Assembly (NCBI RefSeq): GCF_001668675.1
Contig: NZ_LZKQ01000045.1
Location: forward strand, 1 to 64,000
Reading direction: 5' to 3'
Length of the DNA: 64,000 bases
Origin: Mycobacterium asiaticum
GTDB lineage: Bacteria; Actinomycetota; Actinomycetes; Mycobacteriales; Mycobacteriaceae
Part shown: positions 8,816-15,483 of the stretch, one piece after another
Position numbering within the stretch: position 1 is the stretch's first letter
How the letters are laid out: each line of letters starts with the position of its first letter
Notes under the pieces: generated by a model
What the model was told of the DNA's origin: nothing
Databases searched by the model: none
Seen by the model: only the letters and a program-made list of their open reading frames with translations
Position numbers and translations under genes: made by a program

Positions 8816-9795
8816 CCGAAATGAACCCTCAACTCCACGACCGGGTGCTTTACCGCGAGTTGATGACCGACAACTTGCGCTGGGACGCCCTGCGGCTGCG
8901 CGATGGCGACATCATCATCTCCACACCGCCCAAGTGCGGCATGACCTGGACCCAGCGCCTGGTGTCGCTGATCGTGTTCGACGGACCGGACCTGCCCGGA
9001 CCGCTGTCCACGGTGTCACCCTGGCTGGATCAGACGATCCGGCCCATCGATGAAGTGGTCGCGGTTCTCGACGCGCAACGGCACCGGCGATTCATCAAGA
9101 CGCACACGCCGCTGGACGGTCTCGTATTCGACGACCGCGTGACCTACATCTGCGTCGGACGCGATCCGCGCGACGCCGCCGTCTCGATGCTGCACCAAAC
9201 CACCAACATGGACCGAGACCGCGTGCGTGCGCTGCATGAGGCGGCGGTCCCCGCGCAACACCGGCTGGGAGCGCCCCCACCCGAGCCCGGCTCCGGCAGC
9301 GCCCCGATCGAGGAGTTCCGGCACTGGCTGGAGGGTCCGGCCCTGCCGCCGCCCGGGGTTGGCTTCACTCCGCCCAAGGGGATCGGCACGCTGGCCAATG
9401 TCATCGACCAGTTCAACAAGGCGTGGAAGCGGCGGCACCTGCCCAACGTTGCGCTGTTCCACTACGCCGACTACCAGGCGGACCTGGTGGGGGAGATGGT
9501 GCGGTTGGCCGCGGTACTCGGGTACCAACTCAGCCAAACACGCGCCCGGGAGCTCGCCCGTTACGCCACGCTGGGTGAGATGCGTTCTCGTGCTACAGAA
9601 GTCGCGCCCAACACCACCGACGGTATCTGGCACAGCGACGCGCAGTTCTTCCGGCGGGGAGAGAACGGTGAGTGGCAGGAGTACTTCACGTACGCGGAGT
9701 ACCGGCGCTACAACGACCGGATCAACCAGCTCGGGGCACCGGACATGCTGGCCTGGGCGCACGAGGGCCGTCGTGGCTGGGACCCGCAGCGCTGA
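8812..9795 (+). CDS. PAPS-dependent sulfotransferase (Rv1373-like)
   Basis: A 327-residue cytosolic-type sulfotransferase. The 5'-phosphosulfate-binding loop is [13 protein letters not shown] (about residues 39-51) and the 3'-phosphate region is [15 protein letters not shown], with the conserved RxxxxxxS spacing. Rv1373, the H37Rv gene in this place, was reported to sulfate glycolipids. Here the acceptor may be a lipid made by the desaturase and Pks18, but that is inference. The GTG at 8812 overlaps the pks18 TGA; an ATG three codons later (8821) is the alternative start. The C-terminal [13 protein letters not shown] is typical of the mycobacterial protein. Confidence 0.88.
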   Translation: MTEMNPQLHDRVLYRELMTDNLRWDALRLRDGDIIISTPPKCGMTWTQRLVSLIVFDGPDLPGPLSTVSPWLDQTIRPIDEVVAVLDAQRHRRFIKTHTPLDGLVFDDRVTYICVGRDPRDAAVSMLHQTTNMDRDRVRALHEAAVPAQHRLGAPPPEPGSGSAPIEEFRHWLEGPALPPPGVGFTPPKGIGTLANVIDQFNKAWKRRHLPNVALFHYADYQADLVGEMVRLAAVLGYQLSQTRARELARYATLGEMRSRATEVAPNTTDGIWHSDAQFFRRGENGEWQEYFTYAEYRRYNDRINQLGAPDMLAWAHEGRRGWDPQR

Positions 9796-9890
9796 TCCCC
9801 GGGTTCGAAGCCGACATTTCATGACGGTTTCGGTTGCGCAAAGGTATGGCAGCTTATCGGCGGCGGAAGGGCGGATTCCGCCTGCTCGGT

Positions 9891-9896
9891 TATAGT
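9891..9896 (+). promoter_or_regulatory. -10 box TATAGT before the CBM2-like gene
   Basis: TATAGT ends 10 bases before the ATG at 9907, so transcription would begin within a few bases of the start codon and leave almost no leader. No clear -35. Confidence 0.4.
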
Positions 9897-9906
9897 GTTG
9901 GGTCCT

Positions 9907-10332
9907 ATGAACGGACGGAGCAGTGCCGAGAAGCGCTGGCGCACAGCGTTTCACGTGACCGCATCGGCGATTGTCGCTGCCGTCCTCGGACTCTGCGGTG
10001 CCCCCGTCGCTCATGCGGCTGCGGCCACGGCGACGTTTGTGGTGGAACACACCTGGCAGACCGGTTTCATTGCCCGCTACACCGTCGCCAACGTGAGCAT
10101 CGCGCCGCTGAGCGACTGGCGGCTGGAATTCGACATGCCGGTGGGGCAATCCGTCTCGCACGCGTGGAACAGCACCGTCAGCCAAGCCGGCACGCACTTC
10201 GTGGTGACCCCGGCGAACTGGAATCGCGTCATCCCACCCGGCGGTACGGCCACGGGTGGAATGCGAGGCGTGCTCACCGGCACCTACTCGCCGCCGGTGA
10301 ATTGCCGGATCAACGGGATGCCCTGCGCGTAG
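9907..10332 (+). CDS. Secreted CBM2-like carbohydrate-binding protein (Rv1987-like)
   Basis: A 141-residue secreted protein made of a signal peptide (about residues 1-36, ending APVAHA) and one family 2 carbohydrate-binding module. CBM2 features are seen: WQTGF near the start, surface Trp in LSDWRLEF, the HAWNSTV segment, NWNRVIPPGG and a final Cys pair in VNCRINGMPCA. There is no catalytic domain, so it probably binds cellulose or chitin-like polymers without cutting them. It resembles Rv1987, the small secreted 'chitinase-like' protein of M. tuberculosis that lies elsewhere in that genome. The in-frame GTG at 9895 overlaps the -10 box, so ATG 9907 is preferred. Confidence 0.78.
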   Translation: MNGRSSAEKRWRTAFHVTASAIVAAVLGLCGAPVAHAAAATATFVVEHTWQTGFIARYTVANVSIAPLSDWRLEFDMPVGQSVSHAWNSTVSQAGTHFVVTPANWNRVIPPGGTATGGMRGVLTGTYSPPVNCRINGMPCA

Positions 10333-10430
10333 TCCCGGCCCGCTGTGGCAAATGGTGCTGATGTGACGAAATGCCCTGCCACCATGTGAAGTCCCCGTCT
10401 CGCGAGCGCAGAGCTATCGCTGGTTCGTGT

Positions 10431-10436
10431 TAGGCT
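10431..10436 (+). promoter_or_regulatory. Candidate -10 of the pyr operon promoter (TAGGCT)
   Basis: TAGGCT fits the mycobacterial TANNNT box and would start an RNA of about 60 leader bases that contains the PyrR site. The same hexamer precedes gap. No good -35 was found. Confidence 0.4.
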
Positions 10437-10465
10437 CCCCGGCAGTCGACATCCTTTAACGGACC

Positions 10466-10489
10466 GTCCAGAGAGGCGGAGAAGGAGGT
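10466..10489 (+). promoter_or_regulatory. PyrR-binding leader element overlapping the pyrR ribosome-binding region
   Basis: GTCCAGAGAGGC (10466-10477) matches the conserved loop bound by PyrR in bacterial pyr leaders (UCCAGAGAGGCU type). It is followed at once by the purine-rich GAAGGAGGT (10481-10489), the likely Shine-Dalgarno of pyrR. In M. smegmatis, PyrR represses translation by binding such an element in the presence of UMP. The same mechanism is inferred here because no terminator hairpin is seen. Confidence 0.75.
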
Positions 10490-10501
10490 CTAGTTTTTCG
10501 C

Positions 10502-11062
10502 ATGGGTGCTGCAGCAAGCCGGCAACCGCGGGAACTGATGTCAGCGGCCGATGTCGGCCGCACCATTTCTCGCATGGCGCACCAGATCATCGAGAAGACC
10601 GCGCTGGACGGTCCCGACGCGACCCGGGTGGTGCTGCTGGGTATCCCGACGCGCGGTGTGACCCTGGCCAGCCGCCTGGCGGCCAATATCGCTGAGTACA
10701 GCGGGGTCACCGTCGAGCACGGGTCGCTGGACATCACCCTGTACCGCGACGACCTGATGATCAAGCCGCCGCGGCCCCTGGAAGCGACCTCGATCCCGCC
10801 CGGCGGCATCGACGATGCGCTGGTCATCCTGGTCGACGACGTCCTGTACTCCGGCCGGTCGACCCGGTCGGCCCTGGACGCTCTGCGTGACGTCGGCCGG
10901 CCCCGGATCGTGCAGCTGGCCGTGCTGGTCGACCGCGGCCACCGTGAACTTCCCATCCGCGCCGACTACGTCGGCAAGAACGTGCCGACCTCACGCAGCG
11001 AGAGCGTGCACGTGCAACTCAGCGAGGACGACGGTCGAGATGGCGTGGTGATCACCCGATGA
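10502..11062 (+). CDS. pyrR: Pyrimidine operon regulator PyrR / uracil phosphoribosyltransferase
   Basis: A 186-residue PRTase-fold RNA-binding regulator that senses UMP and has secondary uracil phosphoribosyltransferase activity in the family. The PRPP-binding loop [11 protein letters not shown] is at residues 111-121, with basic patches such as [11 protein letters not shown]. It is the first gene of the pyr operon and is preceded by its own RNA target. The AAGGAGGT is about 13 bases from the ATG, a rather long spacing. Stop and pyrB start overlap as ATGA. Confidence 0.95.
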   Translation: MGAAASRQPRELMSAADVGRTISRMAHQIIEKTALDGPDATRVVLLGIPTRGVTLASRLAANIAEYSGVTVEHGSLDITLYRDDLMIKPPRPLEATSIPPGGIDDALVILVDDVLYSGRSTRSALDALRDVGRPRIVQLAVLVDRGHRELPIRADYVGKNVPTSRSESVHVQLSEDDGRDGVVITR

Positions 11063-12021
11063 CTCCGAGACACCTGTTAGCCGCGGGCGATCTGACCAGG
11101 GATGAGGCGACCGCGATCCTCGACGACGCGGATCGGTTCGCGCAGGCCCTGGTCGGCCGCGATGTCAAGAAGCTGCCGACGCTGCGGGGCCGCACCGTCG
11201 TCACCATGTTCTACGAGAACTCCACCCGCACCCGGGTGTCGTTCGAGGTCGCCGGCAAATGGATGAGCGCCGACGTGGTCAATGTGAGCGCATCGGGATC
11301 GTCGGTGGGCAAGGGCGAGTCACTGCGCGACACCGCGCTGACGCTGCGGGCGGCGGGCGCCGACGCGCTGATCATTCGCCATCCCGCCTCGGGTGCGGCG
11401 CATCTGCTGGCCGACTGGACTTCCCATGGCCCGGATGCCGAGAACCGTGGCGGCCCGTCGGTGATCAACGCCGGCGACGGCACGCACGAACATCCCACTC
11501 AGGCATTGCTCGACGCGCTGACCATACGCCAGCGGCTGGGCGGCATCGATGGCCGTCGCATCGTGATCGTCGGCGACATCCTGCACAGCCGGGTGGCCCG
11601 CTCCAACGTGATGCTGCTGCACACGCTGGGCGCCGAGGTCGTCCTGGTGGCGCCGCCGACCCTGTTGCCGCGCGGTGTCGAGGGCTGGCCGGTCACCGTC
11701 TCCAACGACTTCGATGCCGAACTGCCCGCCGCCGACGCCGTGCTGATGCTGCGGGTACAGGCCGAGCGGATGAACGGCGGCTTCTTCCCGTCGGTGCGCG
11801 AGTACTCGACGCTCTACGGTTTGTCCGCGCGGCGCCAGGCGTTGCTGCCCGGCCATGCCGTGGTGCTGCACCCTGGTCCGATGCTGCGCGGCATGGAAAT
11901 CTCGTCGTCGGTGGCCGACTCGTCACAATCGGCTGTGCTGCAGCAGGTTTCCAACGGTGTGCATGTGCGGATGGCGGTCTTGTTCCACGTGCTGGTGGGG
12001 GCGGAGGAAGTCGCGGCATGA
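11059..12021 (+). CDS. pyrB: Aspartate carbamoyltransferase catalytic chain
   Basis: A 320-residue enzyme joining carbamoyl phosphate and aspartate to carbamoyl aspartate, the committed step of pyrimidine synthesis. The carbamoyl-phosphate loop [13 protein letters not shown] is at residues 51-63; the [11 protein letters not shown] motif and a C-terminal HPGPMLRG are also present. No pyrI regulatory chain is nearby, as expected for actinobacteria. It overlaps both pyrR and pyrC by ATGA. Confidence 0.97.
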   Translation: MTPRHLLAAGDLTRDEATAILDDADRFAQALVGRDVKKLPTLRGRTVVTMFYENSTRTRVSFEVAGKWMSADVVNVSASGSSVGKGESLRDTALTLRAAGADALIIRHPASGAAHLLADWTSHGPDAENRGGPSVINAGDGTHEHPTQALLDALTIRQRLGGIDGRRIVIVGDILHSRVARSNVMLLHTLGAEVVLVAPPTLLPRGVEGWPVTVSNDFDAELPAADAVLMLRVQAERMNGGFFPSVREYSTLYGLSARRQALLPGHAVVLHPGPMLRGMEISSSVADSSQSAVLQQVSNGVHVRMAVLFHVLVGAEEVAA

Positions 12022-13322
12022 GTGTCTTGATCAGGAATGTGCGGCTGTACGGCGAGGGCGACCGCGTCGATGTGCTGGTCGACGCGCCCGGCTACGAAGG
12101 CCAGATCGCCGAAATCGGGCCGGGTCTGGACATACCCGACACCGCTGACGTCATCGACGCCACCGACCAGGTGCTGCTGCCCGGGTTCGTCGATCTGCAC
12201 ACGCACCTGCGCGAGCCGGGCCGCGAATATGCCGAGGACATCGAAACGGGTTCGGCAGCAGCGGCTTTGGGTGGATTTACCGCGGTGTTCGCGATGGCCA
12301 ACACCAATCCCGTCGCCGACAGCCCGGTGGTCACCGACCACGTCTGGCACCGCGGCCGGCAGATCGGCCTGGTGGACGTGCATCCGGTCGGCGCGGTCAC
12401 CGTCGGTTTGGCCGGTGTCGAGCTGACCGAGATGGGCATGATGAACGCCGGCGCCGCCGGGGTGCGGATGTTCTCCGACGACGGAATCTGTGTGCACGAC
12501 CCGCTGGTCATGCGCCGGGCGCTGGAATACGCCACCGGCCTTGGCGTGCTGATCGCCCAGCACGCCGAGGAGCCCCGGCTGACCGTGGGCGCCGTCGCCC
12601 ACGAGGGGCCGACCGCCGCCCGGCTCGGGCTGGCCGGTTGGCCGAGGGCCGCCGAGGAATCCATCGTCGCCCGCGACGCCCTGCTGGCGCGGGACGCGGG
12701 GGCGAGGGTCCACATCTGCCACGCGTCCACCGCCGGCACCGTCGAGATCGTCCGATGGGCCAAGGACCAGGGCATTTCGATCACCGCCGAGGTGACCCCG
12801 CATCACCTGCTGCTCGACGACAGCAGGCTGGCCAGTTACGACGGGCAAAATCGGGTCAACCCGCCGCTGCGCGAGGCGTCTGATGCGATCGCTTTGCGGC
12901 AGGCGCTCGCCGACGGGGTCATCGACTGTGTGGCCACCGATCACGCGCCGCACGCCGAACACGAGAAGTGCGTCGAGTTCTCCGCGGCGCGCCCCGGCAT
13001 GCTGGGCTTGCAGACGGCGCTGTCGGTGGTGGCGCAGACCATGGTGCAACCAGGCCTGCTGAGCTGGCGCGACGTCGCCCGGGTGATGAGTGAGAACCCG
13101 GCGCGGATCGTCCGGTTGCCCGATCAGGGCCGTCCCCTCGAGGTGGGTGAGCCGGCCAATCTGGCCGTGGTCGATCCCGACGCGACCTGGACGGTGGCCG
13201 GCGCCGACCTGGCCAGCCGGTCGGCCAACACGCCCTACGAGTCGATGACGTTGCCCGCCAGGGTGACCGCGACGCTGCTCCGCGGGAAAGTCACCGCCCG
13301 GGATGGGAAGAGCCCGGCATGA
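12018..13322 (+). CDS. pyrC: Dihydroorotase
   Basis: A 434-residue type I dihydroorotase that cyclises carbamoyl aspartate to dihydroorotate. The metal-binding [10 protein letters not shown] has His61 and His63, and the late ATDHAPH motif is intact. ATG 12018 lies in the pyrB stop (ATGA). The frame could be read much further upstream, but that part is a shadow of pyrB. The TGA at 13320-13322 overlaps the ATG of a tiny relay ORF (see 13319-13375). Confidence 0.96.
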   Translation: MSVLIRNVRLYGEGDRVDVLVDAPGYEGQIAEIGPGLDIPDTADVIDATDQVLLPGFVDLHTHLREPGREYAEDIETGSAAAALGGFTAVFAMANTNPVADSPVVTDHVWHRGRQIGLVDVHPVGAVTVGLAGVELTEMGMMNAGAAGVRMFSDDGICVHDPLVMRRALEYATGLGVLIAQHAEEPRLTVGAVAHEGPTAARLGLAGWPRAAEESIVARDALLARDAGARVHICHASTAGTVEIVRWAKDQGISITAEVTPHHLLLDDSRLASYDGQNRVNPPLREASDAIALRQALADGVIDCVATDHAPHAEHEKCVEFSAARPGMLGLQTALSVVAQTMVQPGLLSWRDVARVMSENPARIVRLPDQGRPLEVGEPANLAVVDPDATWTVAGADLASRSANTPYESMTLPARVTATLLRGKVTARDGKSPA

Positions 13323-13375
13323 ACCGCGCCAGTGACCGTGCACAGCGAAGCTGCGGGCAGGAGCGGCGCGTATGA
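13319..13375 (+). repeat. Diverged 53-bp MIRU-like unit forming an 18-codon relay ORF
   Basis: From the ATGA at the pyrC stop (13319-13322) an 18-codon frame runs to a TGA that overlaps the next gene's ATG (13372) as ATGA. The DNA is a worn copy of the MIRU units found 500 bases downstream: GTGCACAGCGAAGC and GGAGCGGCGCGTATGA match their GATGCAGAGCGAAGC and GGAGTGGCGCCTATGA. The unit length is 53 bp, the size of the short MIRU class. Its role would be to keep ribosomes passing from pyrC to the next gene. Confidence 0.65.
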
Positions 13376-13872
13376 ACTCAGGCACGCTGGTGGGATCGCT
13401 GATCTTCGCAGCGGTGTTGGTCCTGTTGCTCGCGGTGGCGATCCACCTGATGATGCGCGGCTGGCGGCGACGCGCCGAACGCCAGGTAGAGTTGGTGGGC
13501 GACTTGCCGGAGCTGCCCATCGATTTCGGCGCCGCGACCATCACCACACCGGGTCTCTACGTCGGCTGCACGCTGTCGCCGGCCGTGAACGACCGGGTCG
13601 TGGTCGGAGATCTGGGATACCGAAGCAAAGCGGTGCTGACCCGTTACACCCACGGAATTTTGGTGGAACGGATTCGCGCGCAACCGATTTGGATCCCTGA
13701 GGAATCGATAGTCAATATCCGCACCGAGCGCGGTCTGGTGGGCAAGGTCGCCGCTCGCAACGGACTCTTGGCGATCCAATGGCGGCTGCCGTCAGGCACC
13801 GAGATCTGCACCGGGTTCCGGGCGAACAATCGAGACGATTACGCGAAGTGGTTAGAGGAGAAGCCGAGCTAG
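13372..13872 (+). CDS. Small single-pass membrane protein of the pyr operon (Rv1382-like)
   Basis: A 166-residue protein of unknown function conserved at this place in mycobacteria. One N-terminal TM helix (about residues 7-28, SLIFAAVLVLLLAVAIHLMM), then a basic stretch and a soluble beta-rich domain of about 125 residues resembling PH-like folds (YVGCTLSPAVNDRVVVGDLGY; TEICTGFRANNRDDYAKWL). The cytoplasmic domain is inferred from the positive charges after the helix. AGGAG lies 8 bases before the ATG. It ends TAG immediately followed by the ATG of the first relay ORF in the MIRU array. A link to pyrimidine synthesis is suggested only by position. Confidence 0.85.
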   Translation: MNSGTLVGSLIFAAVLVLLLAVAIHLMMRGWRRRAERQVELVGDLPELPIDFGAATITTPGLYVGCTLSPAVNDRVVVGDLGYRSKAVLTRYTHGILVERIRAQPIWIPEESIVNIRTERGLVGKVAARNGLLAIQWRLPSGTEICTGFRANNRDDYAKWLEEKPS

Positions 13873-13965
13873 ATGAGTGGTGTAGATGAGTCGCGTCACG
13901 ACGATGCAGAGCGAAGCGGTGTGGGGGCACCTCCCGCTCGCGGGGGAGAGGAGTGGCGCCTATGA
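13873..13965 (+). CDS. Relay micro-ORF 1 in the MIRU array
   Basis: A 30-codon frame. Its ATG follows directly on the TAG of the Rv1382-like gene; its TGA (13963-13965) overlaps the ATG of unit 2 as ATGA. It reads through MIRU unit 1. The peptide has no recognised function; coupled translation is inferred. Confidence 0.4.
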   Translation: MSGVDESRHDDAERSGVGAPPARGGEEWRL

Positions 13966-14117
13966 GTCGCGTCACGACGATGCAGAGCGAAGCGGTGTGG
14001 GGGCACCTCCCGCTCGCGGGGGAGAGGAGTGGCGCCTATGAGTCGCGTCACGACGATGCAGAGCGAAGCGGTGTGGGGGCACCTCCCGCTCGCGGGGGAG
14101 AGGAGTGGCGCCTATGA
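13962..14117 (+). CDS. Relay micro-ORF 2 in the MIRU array
   Basis: A 51-codon frame through units 2 and 3; two 76-bp units plus 4 bases restore the frame. It begins in ATGA with micro-ORF 1 and ends in ATGA at unit 4. No peptide function known. Confidence 0.4.
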   Translation: MSRVTTMQSEAVWGHLPLAGERSGAYESRHDDAERSGVGAPPARGGEEWRL

Positions 14118-14221
14118 GTCGTGCCACGACGATGCAGAGCGAAGCGGTGAGGAGGAGTGGCGCCTATGAGTCGTGCCACGACGATGCAGAGCCAAGCGGT
14201 GAGGAGGAGTGGCGCCTATGA
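14114..14221 (+). CDS. Relay micro-ORF 3 in the MIRU array
   Basis: A 35-codon frame through the 52-bp units 4 and 5. It begins in ATGA with micro-ORF 2 and ends in ATGA at unit 6. Confidence 0.4.
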   Translation: MSRATTMQSEAVRRSGAYESCHDDAEPSGEEEWRL

Positions 14222-14277
14222 GTCGCGTCACGACGATGCAGAGCGAAGCGATGAGGAGGAGTGGCGCCTATGAGTAA
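14218..14277 (+). CDS. Relay micro-ORF 4 overlapping the carA start
   Basis: A 19-codon frame in unit 6, ending at TAA 14275-14277, eight bases inside carA. Ribosomes stopping here are at the carA ATG (14270). AGGAGGAG inside the unit (14253-14260) also serves as carA's Shine-Dalgarno. Confidence 0.4.
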   Translation: MSRVTTMQSEAMRRSGAYE

Positions 14278-15388
14278 AGCCCTGCTGGTGCTCGAAGACG
14301 GCCGCGTCTTCACCGGCACGCCGTTCGGGGCGATCGGTCAGACGCTGGGGGAGGCCGTGTTCAGCACCGGCATGTCCGGTTACCAGGAAACGCTGACCGA
14401 CCCCAGCTATCACCGTCAGATCGTGGTGGCCACCGCGCCGCAGATCGGCAACACCGGATGGAACGGCGAGGACGCCGAAAGCCGTGGCGACAAGATCTGG
14501 GTCGCCGGCTACGCGGTGCGCGACCCGTCCCCACGCGTCTCGAACTGGCGGGCCACCGGCTCGCTGGAAGCCGAGTTGGTGCGCCAGCGCATCGTCGGGA
14601 TCGCCGGCATCGACACCCGCGCGGTGGTACGCCACCTGCGCAGCCGCGGCTCGATGAAGGCGGGGGTGTTCTCCGGAGCGGCCCTGGCCGAGCCCGAGGA
14701 ACTGATCGAGCGGGTACGTGGCCAGCAGCCGATGCTGGGCGCCGACCTGGCCGGTGAGGTCAGCACCCCAGAGACCTACGTCATCGAACCGGAAGGTGCG
14801 CAGCGCTTTACCGTGGTCGCGCTGGATCTCGGGATCAAGACCAACACGCCGCGCAATTTCGCCCTCCGCGGGATTCGCAGCCACGTGCTGCCCGCGTCGG
14901 CGACCTTCGACCAGATCGCCGAGATCAAACCGGACGGTGTGTTCCTGTCCAACGGTCCCGGGGACCCCGCCACCGCCGATCACACCGTCGCGCTCACCCG
15001 CGAGGTGCTGGGCGCCGGAATCCCGTTGTTCGGCATCTGTTTCGGCAATCAGATCTTGGGCCGCGCGCTCGGGCTGTCGACCTACAAGATGGTGTTCGGC
15101 CACCGCGGGATCAACATCCCGGTCATCGACCACGCCACCGGACGGGTGGCGGTGACCGCGCAGAACCACGGGTTCGCGCTCGAAGGCGAGGCCGGGCAGT
15201 CCTTCGACACGCCGTTCGGCACCGCGACGGTCAGCCACACCTGCGCCAACGACGGAGTGGTCGAAGGCCTGAGACTCGCTGACGGGCGCGCGTTTTCGGT
15301 CCAGTACCACCCGGAGGCCGCGGCGGGCCCGCACGACGCGAATTACCTGTTCGACCAGTTCGTCGACCTGATGGCGAGGGAGAAATGA
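14270..15388 (+). CDS. carA: Carbamoyl-phosphate synthase small (glutaminase) subunit
   Basis: A 372-residue class I glutamine amidotransferase that supplies ammonia to CarB for carbamoyl phosphate (pyrimidines and arginine). Catalytic Cys257 is in FGICFGNQ, and the His-Glu pair is in [10 protein letters not shown]; the N-terminal CarA domain is intact. The start at 14270 is preferred to GTG 14261 because it follows AGGAGGAG and the MIRU-derived ATGAG. The gene is therefore expressed from sequence supplied by the last repeat unit. The stop overlaps an ATG that opens a relay ORF to carB. Confidence 0.96.
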   Translation: MSKALLVLEDGRVFTGTPFGAIGQTLGEAVFSTGMSGYQETLTDPSYHRQIVVATAPQIGNTGWNGEDAESRGDKIWVAGYAVRDPSPRVSNWRATGSLEAELVRQRIVGIAGIDTRAVVRHLRSRGSMKAGVFSGAALAEPEELIERVRGQQPMLGADLAGEVSTPETYVIEPEGAQRFTVVALDLGIKTNTPRNFALRGIRSHVLPASATFDQIAEIKPDGVFLSNGPGDPATADHTVALTREVLGAGIPLFGICFGNQILGRALGLSTYKMVFGHRGINIPVIDHATGRVAVTAQNHGFALEGEAGQSFDTPFGTATVSHTCANDGVVEGLRLADGRAFSVQYHPEAAAGPHDANYLFDQFVDLMAREK

Positions 15389-15483
15389 TCACCACCCCCA
15401 CCGCGAGCGTGCGTGTCTGTACAGCGACACGCCGTAGCGAGTGTGCATTCGCGCACCCTCGTGCCCGGAAAGGACGGCGCTAG
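15385..15483 (+). CDS. Relay micro-ORF bridging carA and carB
   Basis: A 32-codon frame whose ATG sits in the carA stop (ATGA, 15385-15388) and whose TAG (15481-15483) shares one base with the carB GTG (TAGTG). It fills the 94-base gap exactly. The DNA is not MIRU-like. The peptide is Arg- and Cys-containing with no known match. The geometry suggests translational coupling; no protein function is claimed. Confidence 0.4.
   Translation: MITTPTASVRVCTATRRSECAFAHPRARKGRR

Larger units (their letters stand above)
13886..14269 (+). repeat. Tandem MIRU (mycobacterial interspersed repetitive unit) array, 3 x 76 bp + 3 x 52 bp
   Basis: Six head-to-tail units start at 13886, 13962, 14038, 14114, 14166 and 14218, each opening with ATGAGTCG and ending GGCGCCT. 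The first three are 76 bp, the last three 52 bp; the long form has 24 extra bases (GTGGGGGCACCTCCCGCTCG region). This matches the two classes (77 and 53 bp) known from the M. tuberculosis senX3-regX3 MIRUs, minus one base. The array lies between the Rv1382-like gene and carA. Near-identity of the units makes it a likely variable-number tandem repeat. Confidence 0.9.

Noticed and set aside
11814-13547. 577-codon minus-strand open frame across pyrB/pyrC
   Set aside because: Antisense shadow of two strongly conserved enzymes; no family character.
13712-13975. 87-codon minus-strand frame in the MIRU start region
   Set aside because: Overlaps the Rv1382-like gene and the repeat; no supporting signals.
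13873-14277. CRISPR-like repeats
   Set aside because: Units are directly adjacent with no unique spacers, and match MIRU sequence; no cas genes.
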